Shown here in pieces: positions 28,765-36,335 of a stretch of 64,000 nucleotides of DNA. The notes beneath the pieces are model-generated. The model was given only the letters and a program-made list of their open reading frames with translations, was not told where the DNA came from and did no database searches. Position 1 is the first letter of the stretch, and each line of letters opens with the position of its first letter. Source of the stretch: Synechococcus sp. UW140 (lineage in GTDB: Bacteria; Cyanobacteriota; Cyanobacteriia; PCC-6307; Cyanobiaceae). The position numbers and the translations under genes were made by a program. The stretch spans positions 186,001 to 250,000 of the forward strand of contig NZ_UCOB01000003.1 in the NCBI RefSeq assembly GCF_900474295.1, read 5' to 3'.

Positions 28765-29954
28765 CGCACTGCCGAAACAAACGACTGACGCTCGGCGCTC
28801 TATGCCTTGCCACTGTCCTTTTCGGTTGCGAAGGAGCAGATCGCGCCTCATTACCTGACGCACCGCCCTTTGTGTTTCGATCGCTCGAGTTACGCCAGAA
28901 ACGTTCCAATGGCCAACCCGACTGGGATCTGACCAGTCCTGAGGCTCGTTACGAATTCAGCAGGAGACTCGTACGAGCCAGCCATCCCGAGGGGACTCTC
29001 TACCGTGATGGAAAGGAAACCTTCCGAATCAGCGCTAACCGCGCCACCGTCGTCAATGACGGCGAGATTGTGCTGCTTGAAGGCAATGTGAATCTCCAGC
29101 AGTTACAAGGCCAGAAAGTGTTGATCAAAGGGGATCGCTTGCGCTGGACCCCCGCTGCTTCGTTGCTGGTCATGGAGCAACGCCCTGAGGCGATTGATCC
29201 AATGTCTCGGATCAAGGCCAGCAAAGCCCGCTTGCATCAGCTCACTGAAGACCTCACACTGCTCGGCAACGTCCAACTCGAACGCTGGACAGAGCCCCAG
29301 GGCCAGAGAGCAGGTCGCCATGCCGATGTTGTTGTTCGGAGTGGAGAAGCAGAGTGGAACCTGGCGGATGGGGATCTTCAGGCCCGCGGTCCCGTGCTCG
29401 GTCAACGCCGCGGCGAAGGACACAAGACCCTCCAGCAGCTGCATGCTGAACGTTTAAAAGGCAATACGGTTCAAGGCTTAATCGATCTGATCGGACCGGT
29501 TCGCGTGTTGGCTCCCGATCGTGAAGGCCAACTTGAGGCCGCGACCACCACCTGGGACTTCGCCAAGGACGCTCTAATCAGTCCAAAACCATTCAACGCA
29601 ACCATGAAGGAGTCTCGGCTGCAAGGAGATGGCTTCCGCATCGAGATGGGCAAAACAACTGTGACTGTGCTTGGCGGCTGCCAAATGAAGCAGCCTGGAG
29701 AGACGCTGAATGCAAACCAATGCAGTTGGGACTGGACCTCAAACCGCGTCTCCGCACGAGGCAATGTGGTGCTAGAGCGCCCAAACAATCAACAGATCAC
29801 GCGCAGTGATCGGCTAGACGGCACTGTTGGTAAAAAAGGTGCTGTGATCTTCAGCTCACCCGGTGGCACGGTGCAATCGGAGCTCAACATCCAGGAGGAG
29901 CAGGAGCGTCCGCCTGGACAGGCAAAACGTCGTTCGTCTCCAGTGTCATTCTGA
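28761..29954 (+). CDS. LptC-like LPS export lipoprotein (extended cyanobacterial form)
   Basis: A 397-residue protein with a lipoprotein signal (ALCLATVLFGCEG, lipobox Cys about 23) and then the LptC-type beta strands: LELRQKRSNGQPDWDLTSPEARYE and the ISANRATVVNDGEIVLLEGNVNL fold shared by LptA and LptC. LptC links the inner-membrane LptFG complex to LptA in LPS transport. Bacterial LptC is near 190 residues; here a second run of similar strands (VQLERW, ANQCSWDWTSNRVSARGNVVLERP) doubles the length, suggesting an added LptA-like half. It is coupled to metG by a 4-bp overlap. Its 3' end overlaps the convergent gene by 71 bp. Confidence 0.8.
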   Translation: MTHCRNKRLTLGALCLATVLFGCEGADRASLPDAPPFVFRSLELRQKRSNGQPDWDLTSPEARYEFSRRLVRASHPEGTLYRDGKETFRISANRATVVNDGEIVLLEGNVNLQQLQGQKVLIKGDRLRWTPAASLLVMEQRPEAIDPMSRIKASKARLHQLTEDLTLLGNVQLERWTEPQGQRAGRHADVVVRSGEAEWNLADGDLQARGPVLGQRRGEGHKTLQQLHAERLKGNTVQGLIDLIGPVRVLAPDREGQLEAATTTWDFAKDALISPKPFNATMKESRLQGDGFRIEMGKTTVTVLGGCQMKQPGETLNANQCSWDWTSNRVSARGNVVLERPNNQQITRSDRLDGTVGKKGAVIFSSPGGTVQSELNIQEEQERPPGQAKRRSSPVSF

Positions 29955-30618
29955 GTCGTTCACACCAACCCGAAAACCAGCGTTCATCGGAACGACTGAA
30001 ACAACGTTCCGACCAACCGCCAAGCACAACCCACCCCCGTTCTCCTAGGGGGTGCACCATGACCGCCGGAAGTCCAGGCAAAACCGGATCGAATTCGCTG
30101 CTTCCGGGGTAGAGGGCTGTTTTGACAAGCGACACCAGTTGTCCCTGGCTGCGGGAACGTTCACAAATGGCTCCAGGGCAGAACGTTTCACTCGGTGCGG
30201 ACGACGAGGAGGAATCACCCTCTGGCAACGGCGGCACCAAACCACGGCGGAGCACCACACGTTGATCCCAGGCCACCAAAATTGTGGCCGCGGAGGTGGC
30301 TGTCAGCAGTAAGTGACTTCCCCAGGCGAGCTCGGTGCGGGTCGCATCATTCAATCCCAACTCCATACGCAAACCTTGTGTCCCGCCAAGATCAACCGCA
30401 TCAGGTGCAAGAGGTTGGGCCCTGGTCCACAGCACCGCGACCAGCATTAAGCCAACGGCTGCCATCGCAGCCAGCACCTCCGCCCTCTGCAGACTGGGAT
30501 TAATCGAAGGTGCGCTCAGGCCATTGCCAATGGCGAGCAGAAGTAAAAGCACGCCCGACGAAAGGCTGACACTGGCACCAAAGGGCATGGTGAAGGTGGG
30601 GGTGGCAGATCGAGTCAC
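29884..30618 (-). CDS. CCB2/CCB4-type cofactor assembly protein (cytochrome b6 haem c_i)
   Basis: A 244-residue membrane protein with two N-terminal hydrophobic segments (SLSSGVLLLLLAIGNGL and VLAAMAAVGLMLVAVLWT) and a soluble remainder. The layout and the LNDATRTELAWGSHLLLTATSAATILV region resemble the CCB2/CCB4 family (cofactor assembly of complex C, subunit B), which helps attach haem c_i to cytochrome b6. The assignment rests on overall pattern. It overlaps the lptC 3' end by 71 bp and diverges from the TerB-like gene. Confidence 0.6.
   Translation of the reverse strand: MTRSATPTFTMPFGASVSLSSGVLLLLLAIGNGLSAPSINPSLQRAEVLAAMAAVGLMLVAVLWTRAQPLAPDAVDLGGTQGLRMELGLNDATRTELAWGSHLLLTATSAATILVAWDQRVVLRRGLVPPLPEGDSSSSSAPSETFCPGAICERSRSQGQLVSLVKTALYPGSSEFDPVLPGLPAVMVHPLGERGWVVLGGWSERCFSRSDERWFSGWCERLRMTLETNDVLPVQADAPAPPGC
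29987..30012 (+). terminator. Candidate terminator hairpin after lptC, inside the convergent gene
   Basis: TCGGAACG (29987-29994) and CGTTCCGA (30005-30012) are perfectly complementary with a 10-base loop, 33 bp past the lptC stop. A second stem, CACCCCC/GGGGGTG, lies at 30032-30054. Neither has a T-run. Confidence 0.35.
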
Positions 30619-30652
30619 TCTTGCTCAAATAGTGGTGAATGGACCAGGAACC

Positions 30653-31060
30653 ATGGACTCCGCAGAAGCGTTTGCCGCCGTCGCTCTTGGAGCTGTTGCC
30701 TGTGATGGAGTGCTGGGTAAGGAGGAAGCGCATGCGCTGCGACGTCAGCTCGAGTTCCGCACGCCTTACTGCACCCGTACCGAGGCGGAGATGGGAGATC
30801 TTTTTGACCGTTTGTTGACGCTGTTGCGTCAGGATGGATTGAGCCATTTGGTCAATAAGGCTTTACCGGCGCTGTCCACGAGCCAACAGGAAACAGCCTT
30901 GGCACTAGCAGCTCAACTGGTGCATGCCGACAAGGTTGTTGCAGAGGAAGAAACCACATTCCTTGAGATGCTTTGCACGATGATGACGCTCCCTACCGGT
31001 CGCGCTTACTCGATCGTTGAGGCCATCATGGCTCTCAACCGCGACAGCCTTGCCAGCTAA
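30653..31060 (+). CDS. TerB-like tellurite-resistance domain protein
   Basis: A 135-residue all-helical protein with the TerB pattern: AFAAVALGAVACDGVLGKEEAHAL, then ALALAAQLVHADKVVAEEETTFLEML with the acidic D/E residues that bind metal in the family. The frame is open far upstream, but ATG 30653 with an AGGA before it gives the compact family form and clears the divergent gene. It heads a run of five same-strand genes (31081 psb32-like, 31783 pxcA, 32918 cobU, 33457 trmL) with gaps of 20 bp or less or overlaps. The role in cyanobacteria is not established. Confidence 0.82.
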   Translation: MDSAEAFAAVALGAVACDGVLGKEEAHALRRQLEFRTPYCTRTEAEMGDLFDRLLTLLRQDGLSHLVNKALPALSTSQQETALALAAQLVHADKVVAEEETTFLEMLCTMMTLPTGRAYSIVEAIMALNRDSLAS

Positions 31061-31080
31061 AGGCAGACTGCTCCTAACTC

Positions 31081-31764
31081 TTGCCAAAAACGATGCTGCG
31101 GATTCGATCGATCGTTGCCGGTTTGATGGCAACTTGCCTCAGCCTGATACTGCTTGTGCCGGCCGCGGTCGCAGTCTCGCCGCTCGACTTCTCAGCCGCA
31201 GCTCCGAATGAAAGCGTGATTGATAGCGCTGATGTACTCAGCCGCTCCAGCCGCTCCGATATTGCCGCTCGCCTTGAGCAACTCAACGCCCAGCGGCTCG
31301 ATGCCCGGCTGGTGACGCTCCGCCGTCTCGACTACGGCTTGAGCCTCAATCAATTCGGAGACGAACTGATCACGCGCTGGTCTGACGACGCCAATGCAGT
31401 TCCGCGACTCTTGTTTTTGATTGAAGCGAACAACAAGCAGGCAGCAGTGGTGGCTGATCCACTCCTCTCCGATCGGATTCCGACCGATCTCCTCCGTAGC
31501 ACGGCCCGCACCACGATGAGCCAGCCCCTCAGGGACGGTGATCGTTACCGGCAGGCCAGTCTGGATGCAATCACTCGGCTTGAAATCGTGCTCGCTGGGG
31601 GCGCTGATCCGGGTCCCCCAGTTGAACTGGAGCGCACCACACTACCCACCAATGTCCCAACAGCCGAGGAAACGAAGGAGAGCAATGCTTTCGTTTGGGT
31701 TGTCGTTCTGCTGGTAGTTGGCACCATCATCCCAATGGCCACCTGGTGGGTCTTCTCACGCTGA
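31081..31764 (+). CDS. Psb32-like TPM-domain thylakoid protein
   Basis: A 227-residue protein: signal peptide (SIVAGLMATCLSLILLVPAAVAVS), a TPM domain from about 40 to 170 (VIDSADVLSRSSRSDIAARLEQLN, then LLFLIEANNKQAAVVADPLL), and a C-terminal membrane anchor (FVWVVVLLVVGTIIPMATWWVF). This is the Psb32 layout; Psb32 protects photosystem II from photodamage and speeds repair in Synechocystis. TTG 31081 is the first start, but ATG 31093 (MLRIRSIV) is equally good. It sits 20 bp after the TerB-like gene. Confidence 0.85.
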   Translation: MPKTMLRIRSIVAGLMATCLSLILLVPAAVAVSPLDFSAAAPNESVIDSADVLSRSSRSDIAARLEQLNAQRLDARLVTLRRLDYGLSLNQFGDELITRWSDDANAVPRLLFLIEANNKQAAVVADPLLSDRIPTDLLRSTARTTMSQPLRDGDRYRQASLDAITRLEIVLAGGADPGPPVELERTTLPTNVPTAEETKESNAFVWVVVLLVVGTIIPMATWWVFSR

Positions 31765-31782
31765 TCCACGCTCTACTCGTTC

Positions 31783-32931
31783 ATGCCAATCCGCAACTGG
31801 ATCAACACTTTTGGTCAGGCCAAGTCTCGCGATCTGAACAGCGACCTTGATCGTGGTTATGAGGCGGCCCTGTTGATCCAGAGCCTCGAACTGGAGTACT
31901 ACGGCGATCGACCGATCAGGCCAGACCTTGAGCTTTCAGTACCAACGTCCGTGCAGGCCACGGTTCTGCGCAAATTCCGTGCGGCTCTGAACATCTGCCG
32001 CACCAGCCTGGACCATCTCGAAACCATTCGTGGACAGCTTGATACCCAGGAACTGCGTCAATTGCAGCTGATCGAAGCTGTGGTCAGCCGTTACTCACCC
32101 CGGAGAACGGCCTCAGCGCCCACCATGAGCCGGGAACCGGATCCGTTGCCGCGCTCCTTTCTCGGTGTCTTGGACTCCGTCAGAAGGCAGCTCGATCCCA
32201 CTGCTGAAGCCACTCTTGTGGCTGGATTCCGCAGACGAAGGGACTCCACTTTGATTTCGCTCAAAGTGCTCCTCCTGCTGATTCTTGTGCCGCTTCTGAT
32301 CCAGCAGACCAGCCGGACCTATCTGATCAGCCCAATGGTGGATCGGTTCGCTCCAGACCTGCCATTCCTCAGCTATCCCAAAACCCAACTTGAAGAAGAA
32401 GCGGTTGAGAAGCTACGCGTCTTTAAAGCTGAAATTGAATTTGATGCTCTTCTCAAGGGCAAGGCCATTCCAAGCCAGGAGGAATTGCAGCAGGCACTTT
32501 CTACCAAGGCAGAGGAATTGAAAGAGGAGGCAGACTCTGCCAGTACTCATGCCATCAAGAATGTTCTGTCTGATCTCGCGGCCTTAATGGCGTTTGTGAT
32601 GGTGTGCCTCTTCAGCCGTGAAGAACTGCGTGTTCTCCGTGGCTTTTTCGACGAAGCCGTCTATGGACTCAGCGACTCAGCCAAGGCCTTCGCCATTATT
32701 CTCTTCACCGACATTTTCGTAGGCTTTCACAGCCCAGAAGGCTGGACGGTATTGCTTGATGGGATTGCCAATCATTTTGGTTTTCCAGCCCGAGAAAACT
32801 TTATCCTGCTGTTCATCGCCACATTCCCGGTGATTCTTGCGACCATCTTCAAATACTGGATCTTCCGATATCTCAATCGGGTCAGTCCTTCCTCTGTTGC
32901 AACTCTGCGTGGGATGAATGGTGGTGGCTAA
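31783..32931 (+). CDS. pxcA: Proton extrusion protein PxcA (CemA homologue)
   Basis: A 382-residue protein: a soluble N-terminal half (YEAALLIQSLELEYYGDRPI and helical region to about 120) and four membrane segments from about 170 to the end, with the CemA block FTDIFVGFHSPEGWTVLLDG, HFGFPARENFILLFIATFPVILATIFKYWIFRYLNR. PxcA drives light-dependent Na+-linked proton release and supports inorganic carbon uptake. Length is normal for the cyanobacterial form. The stop overlaps cobU by 14 bp. Confidence 0.94.
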   Translation: MPIRNWINTFGQAKSRDLNSDLDRGYEAALLIQSLELEYYGDRPIRPDLELSVPTSVQATVLRKFRAALNICRTSLDHLETIRGQLDTQELRQLQLIEAVVSRYSPRRTASAPTMSREPDPLPRSFLGVLDSVRRQLDPTAEATLVAGFRRRRDSTLISLKVLLLLILVPLLIQQTSRTYLISPMVDRFAPDLPFLSYPKTQLEEEAVEKLRVFKAEIEFDALLKGKAIPSQEELQQALSTKAEELKEEADSASTHAIKNVLSDLAALMAFVMVCLFSREELRVLRGFFDEAVYGLSDSAKAFAIILFTDIFVGFHSPEGWTVLLDGIANHFGFPARENFILLFIATFPVILATIFKYWIFRYLNRVSPSSVATLRGMNGGG

Positions 32932-33460
32932 GGCAGGTCTTGTCTTGGTCAGCGGTCCAAGTCGTGGTGGCAAAAGTCGTTGGGCCGAGTCATTGCTGAA
33001 ACTGCGGCCCAAGGTCACCTACCTCGCCACAGCCGCCAATCGACCTGACGACCCCTCCTGGCAAGCACGATTGCGGCTACATCGTGAACGCCGTCCTCAG
33101 CAATGGGGACTGCTCGAAACGACCTCTGACCTGCCAGAGACCATTAGCAGGCTTCCCAAGGATGAAGCCCTTCTGGTTGATTCCGTCGGTGGATTCGTGG
33201 CCTGGTGCCTCGACCTCGACCAGGAGCAGTGGGAGCAGCGTTCAACTCAGCTGCTACGGGCAGTTGAACAGCCTGATCGAATGGTCGTGATGGTCATCGA
33301 AGAGACGGGATGGGGGGTCGTTCCGGCAACGCCCATCGGCGGCCTCTTCCGTGATCGCTTAGGACTACTGGCTCAACAGCTAGAGACAAGAAGCCAGCGA
33401 AGTTGGCTGGTTCTTCAGGGGCGAGCCATTGATTTGCATGCGATCGGAGAACCGGTATGA
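32918..33460 (+). CDS. cobU: Adenosylcobinamide kinase / guanylyltransferase CobU
   Basis: A 180-residue bifunctional enzyme that phosphorylates adenosylcobinamide and then adds GMP, in the nucleotide-loop stage of cobalamin synthesis. The P-loop is GPSRGGKSRWAE, followed by YLATAANRPDDPSWQARLRLH with the expected active-site histidine region, the strand LLVDSVGGFVAWCL, and VIEETGWGVVPATPIGGLFRD, which is diagnostic. The start overlaps pxcA by 14 bp and its stop overlaps trmL by 4 bp (ATGA). Confidence 0.93.
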   Translation: MVVAKAGLVLVSGPSRGGKSRWAESLLKLRPKVTYLATAANRPDDPSWQARLRLHRERRPQQWGLLETTSDLPETISRLPKDEALLVDSVGGFVAWCLDLDQEQWEQRSTQLLRAVEQPDRMVVMVIEETGWGVVPATPIGGLFRDRLGLLAQQLETRSQRSWLVLQGRAIDLHAIGEPV

Positions 33461-33933
33461 CCCTGGCTCCATCTCCTCTCAGGATCGCGCTCTTCGAACC
33501 TCGAATCCCACCAAATACAGGCAATATCGCCAGAAGTTGTGCAGCGTTTCAGCTGCCGCTCTCTCTGATTGAACCTCTCGGCTTCAGCATCGATGATCGG
33601 GCGCTTAAAAGGGCTGGACTGGATTACTGGCCCCATGTAGATGTGACAGCACACGAGAATTTCAAGAGCTTTCTGGAGGCTCTGCCGAAGCCATACCGAC
33701 TGATTGGCTGCAGCCGACATGCAGGTCGCTCATTGAGTGAGTTCCACTTTCTTGCAGGCGATGTGCTGCTTTTTGGCCGTGAAGACACCGGCCTTCCAGC
33801 GGATGTCCGCAATCAATGTGATCAGATCTGCACAATCCCAATGCGCGGGCATGAGAATGTCCGAAGCCTCAACCTTTCGGTCTCGTGTGCCCTGGTGAGC
33901 TTCCAGGCAGGGATGCAGCTGGGTTTGTGGTGA
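33457..33933 (+). CDS. trmL: tRNA (cytidine/uridine-2'-O-)-methyltransferase TrmL
   Basis: A 158-residue SpoU-family knotted methyltransferase. The family markers are RIALFEPRIPPNTGNIARSC, LLFGREDTGLP, IPMRGHENVRSLNLSVSCAL. TrmL modifies position 34 of tRNA-Leu isoacceptors in E. coli; the target here is assumed by homology. It is the last gene of the terB-like/psb32-like/pxcA/cobU/trmL run and overlaps cobU by 4 bp. A 108-bp gap precedes the M23 peptidase. Confidence 0.92.
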   Translation: MTLAPSPLRIALFEPRIPPNTGNIARSCAAFQLPLSLIEPLGFSIDDRALKRAGLDYWPHVDVTAHENFKSFLEALPKPYRLIGCSRHAGRSLSEFHFLAGDVLLFGREDTGLPADVRNQCDQICTIPMRGHENVRSLNLSVSCALVSFQAGMQLGLW

Positions 33934-34041
33934 TCGACAACCTGGGCCATGCCCCCTTGCGGGGGCGTGTTCTGGCCGCTACTTTCAGCCGAAATACGGC
34001 TTTAAGCGGTTCATCCGCAGCCGTTCCGCTTGCTCGCTTTG

Positions 34042-35052
34042 ATGAAGCCCCTGCTGACTCTGGCTTTAACCTCCGCACTACCGGTTGTGGGAATTGCAGC
34101 CATTGGCAGCTTGCCAGGTGTTGCTGATGGACAGCACAACGTCTCTGCACAGAACTTTCTGCTCGCATCAGCACCACCTCCGGTCGAAGAAACACGTCTC
34201 TGGGTTCGTTTGATCTCGGATGTGTCTCTCTCCAGTCTTGCCGACGATCTCGACCTCAATGTGGATACATTGGTCGAACTCAATGAGCAGACCGATGAGG
34301 CAATCCTCAAGAAGGGGGCCTGGGTTGTTCTCCCAGAGACCAATCATCGTTTAATCGCTCTCTCGAGTCATCTCAATTCAAGTGAAATTCGCGAGACAGC
34401 TCCTCTAACAGCACCGCCAACGCCCACCGAGATCGTCAAGGTGTCAACAGGCGATTCAATCGTCTCCATCGCCACCGATCATGGCCTCACTCTGTCAGAG
34501 ATTCGCCAACTCAACCCAGGCCTCAATCTCGCCAAACTTGTGATTGGATCCGATGTACGGGTCGCCAATGCTGCACAAGGTTCACTCTTGGCAATACGGC
34601 CTGGTGTTTCCGGTGGCGCCAGTTGGCCGAATCTTCCTTCATTACCTGGAGGCCTCGATCCGTCTCGGATTCAGAGTTTTCTTTGGCCTGCCAAGGGAGT
34701 CTTCACCTCGGGCTATGGATGGCGTTGGGGTCGGATGCACAAGGGTATTGACATCGCCAACAACGTCGGCACACCAATTGTCGCTGCCAAGGACGGTATT
34801 GTTGCTTATTCAGGCTGGAGCAGTGGCTATGGCTATCTAGTGGAACTAAGCCATGGAGATGGTTCCTCCACACGCTATGCCCACAACAGCAGACTGTTAG
34901 TCCGCAAGGGTCAGATAGTTCCTCAGGGCCAAACAATCTCGTTGATGGGTAGCACTGGTCGCAGCACAGGCCCCCATCTCCACTTTGAGATCCGCAAAGC
35001 CGGTGGTGCAGCCGTTGATCCAATGGCGATGTTGCCCAGTCGCCGAGCCTGA
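34042..35052 (+). CDS. LysM / M23-family peptidoglycan endopeptidase
   Basis: A 336-residue exported protein: signal peptide (MKPLLTLALTSALPVVGIAA), two LysM-like modules at about 55-100 and 135-180 (VSTGDSIVSIATDHGLTLSE, IRQLNPGLNLAKLVIGSDV), and a C-terminal M23 (LytM) domain with zinc ligands in MHKGIDIAN and GPHLHFEI, and TSGYGWRWG leading in. The active-site His/Asp pattern is complete, so it should be an active endopeptidase and not a divisome activator. ATG 34042 is chosen; the frame opens at TTG 34030 four codons upstream. Confidence 0.93.
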   Translation: MKPLLTLALTSALPVVGIAAIGSLPGVADGQHNVSAQNFLLASAPPPVEETRLWVRLISDVSLSSLADDLDLNVDTLVELNEQTDEAILKKGAWVVLPETNHRLIALSSHLNSSEIRETAPLTAPPTPTEIVKVSTGDSIVSIATDHGLTLSEIRQLNPGLNLAKLVIGSDVRVANAAQGSLLAIRPGVSGGASWPNLPSLPGGLDPSRIQSFLWPAKGVFTSGYGWRWGRMHKGIDIANNVGTPIVAAKDGIVAYSGWSSGYGYLVELSHGDGSSTRYAHNSRLLVRKGQIVPQGQTISLMGSTGRSTGPHLHFEIRKAGGAAVDPMAMLPSRRA

Positions 35053-35088
35053 TCCGCGTCGGACGATCGTTTAAACTATTTGAGTCAC

Positions 35089-35162
<74 letters not shown>

Positions 35163-35176
35163 CTTAATCTAGAAAG

Positions 35177-35202
35177 CTCACTAACAACTAGTGAGTTTTT
35201 TT
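35177..35202 (+). terminator. Rho-independent terminator after tRNA-Met
   Basis: CTCACTA pairs perfectly with TAGTGAG across ACAAC and is followed by seven T residues. It lies 15 bp past the tRNA. Confidence 0.93.
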
Positions 35203-35234
35203 AATGCTTTAGCCATTAAGATTGATGGGTGTTT

Positions 35235-35528
35235 TTAACGCATTTCGATAGCATTAAGACGATCTCGGAATGACTGAGGTGCCATGGCAGCTTGTTCAGG
35301 TAGAAGGCTGTCGCCACTATGGTTTTCCAGGGCATTGGGGCGACGCTGGGCGCGAACAGACTGGCCTTTCCTCGGCTTCACCTGAAGTGTGAGAGCACGG
35401 GTCTGAGGGTCACGAACAAGGGGTTGAGCCCTGAGCTCACTACGGACCTGGTTGAGAAGTCGAAAATGACCGGTACTACTGAATTTCCTAAGAAGAGCCT
35501 GATCCCAGGCCATGGAACGTTTGATCAT
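35235..35528 (-). CDS. Small conserved cyanobacterial protein
   Basis: A 97-residue basic protein. The core MAWDQALLRKFSSTGHFRLL, then NQVRSELRAQPLVR, reads as a well-formed conserved segment, while the C-terminal 40 residues are low-complexity. ATG 35510 (MAWDQAL) may be the true start, six codons inside. Not assigned to a family. It converges on the tRNA terminator and diverges from the peroxiredoxin gene. Function unknown; the high Arg content would allow nucleic-acid contact. Confidence 0.68.
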   Translation of the reverse strand: MIKRSMAWDQALLRKFSSTGHFRLLNQVRSELRAQPLVRDPQTRALTLQVKPRKGQSVRAQRRPNALENHSGDSLLPEQAAMAPQSFRDRLNAIEMR

Positions 35529-35687
35529 GCAGCCATCTTAGAGCCGCACCTGTTGCAGCTCAAAGTGACCCGACAAGGGATCCGTTGACGCAACAACCGT
35601 GATAAATTGACAAAAGCAAGTGGTAGTGGGATCGACTTCGCCTTAGCGATCGATTGACCACCACAGCTGAACCATCGCTCTTCCATC

Positions 35688-36290
35688 ATGACTGCCACCG
35701 GCTGTCTGCGAGTGGGTCAACAGGCCCCTGATTTCACCGCCACCGCAGTGGTTGACCAGGAATTCAAAGAGATCTCGCTGTCTCAGTATCGCGGCAAGTA
35801 CGTGGTGCTGTTTTTCTACCCACTAGATTTCACCTTCGTATGCCCCACGGAGATCACCGCATTTAGCGATCGCTATGCGGACTTCTCCAGCAAGAACACC
35901 GAAGTTCTGGGCGTATCTGTTGACAGCCAGTTCAGCCACCTTGCCTGGATCCAGAGTCCCCGCAATCAAGGCGGACTTGGCGATATTGCCTATCCCCTCG
36001 TTGCTGATCTCAAGAAAGAGATCGCATCCGCCTACAACGTGCTTGACGAGGATGCAGGGGTGGCTCTTCGCGGCCTATTCATCATCGACCCCGATGGGGT
36101 GATCATGCACGCCACAATCAACAACCTGCCAGTTGGTAGGAACGTTGATGAAACACTTCGCGTTCTCCAAGCCTTCCAGTACGTGCAGTCCCATCCCGAT
36201 GAAGTCTGTCCTGCTAACTGGACCCCAGGCGAAAAGACCATGAAGCCTGATCCAGTGGGCAGCAAAGAATTCTTTGCTGCAGTCAACTGA
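35688..36290 (+). CDS. 2-Cys peroxiredoxin
   Basis: A 200-residue typical 2-Cys peroxiredoxin of the AhpC/Prx1 class. The peroxidatic Cys is in [14 protein letters not shown] and the resolving Cys in DEVCPANW near the C terminus. The [13 protein letters not shown] segment matches the GGLG motif of sensitive forms, but the C-terminal YF motif is absent (tail ends SKEFFAAVN). It reduces H2O2 and organic peroxides using thioredoxin. Terminator directly downstream. Confidence 0.95.
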   Translation: MTATGCLRVGQQAPDFTATAVVDQEFKEISLSQYRGKYVVLFFYPLDFTFVCPTEITAFSDRYADFSSKNTEVLGVSVDSQFSHLAWIQSPRNQGGLGDIAYPLVADLKKEIASAYNVLDEDAGVALRGLFIIDPDGVIMHATINNLPVGRNVDETLRVLQAFQYVQSHPDEVCPANWTPGEKTMKPDPVGSKEFFAAVN

Positions 36291-36311
36291 TCATTTCATT
36301 GATCGTATTCT

Positions 36312-36335
36312 GCCGCCCCTAAGGGCGGCTTTTTT
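36312..36335 (+). terminator. Rho-independent terminator of the peroxiredoxin gene
   Basis: GCCGCCC pairs with GGGCGGC across CTAA and is followed by TTTTTT, 21 bp after the stop. The convergent UPF0182 gene ends at its edge; read on the minus strand there is no T-run. Confidence 0.95.
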
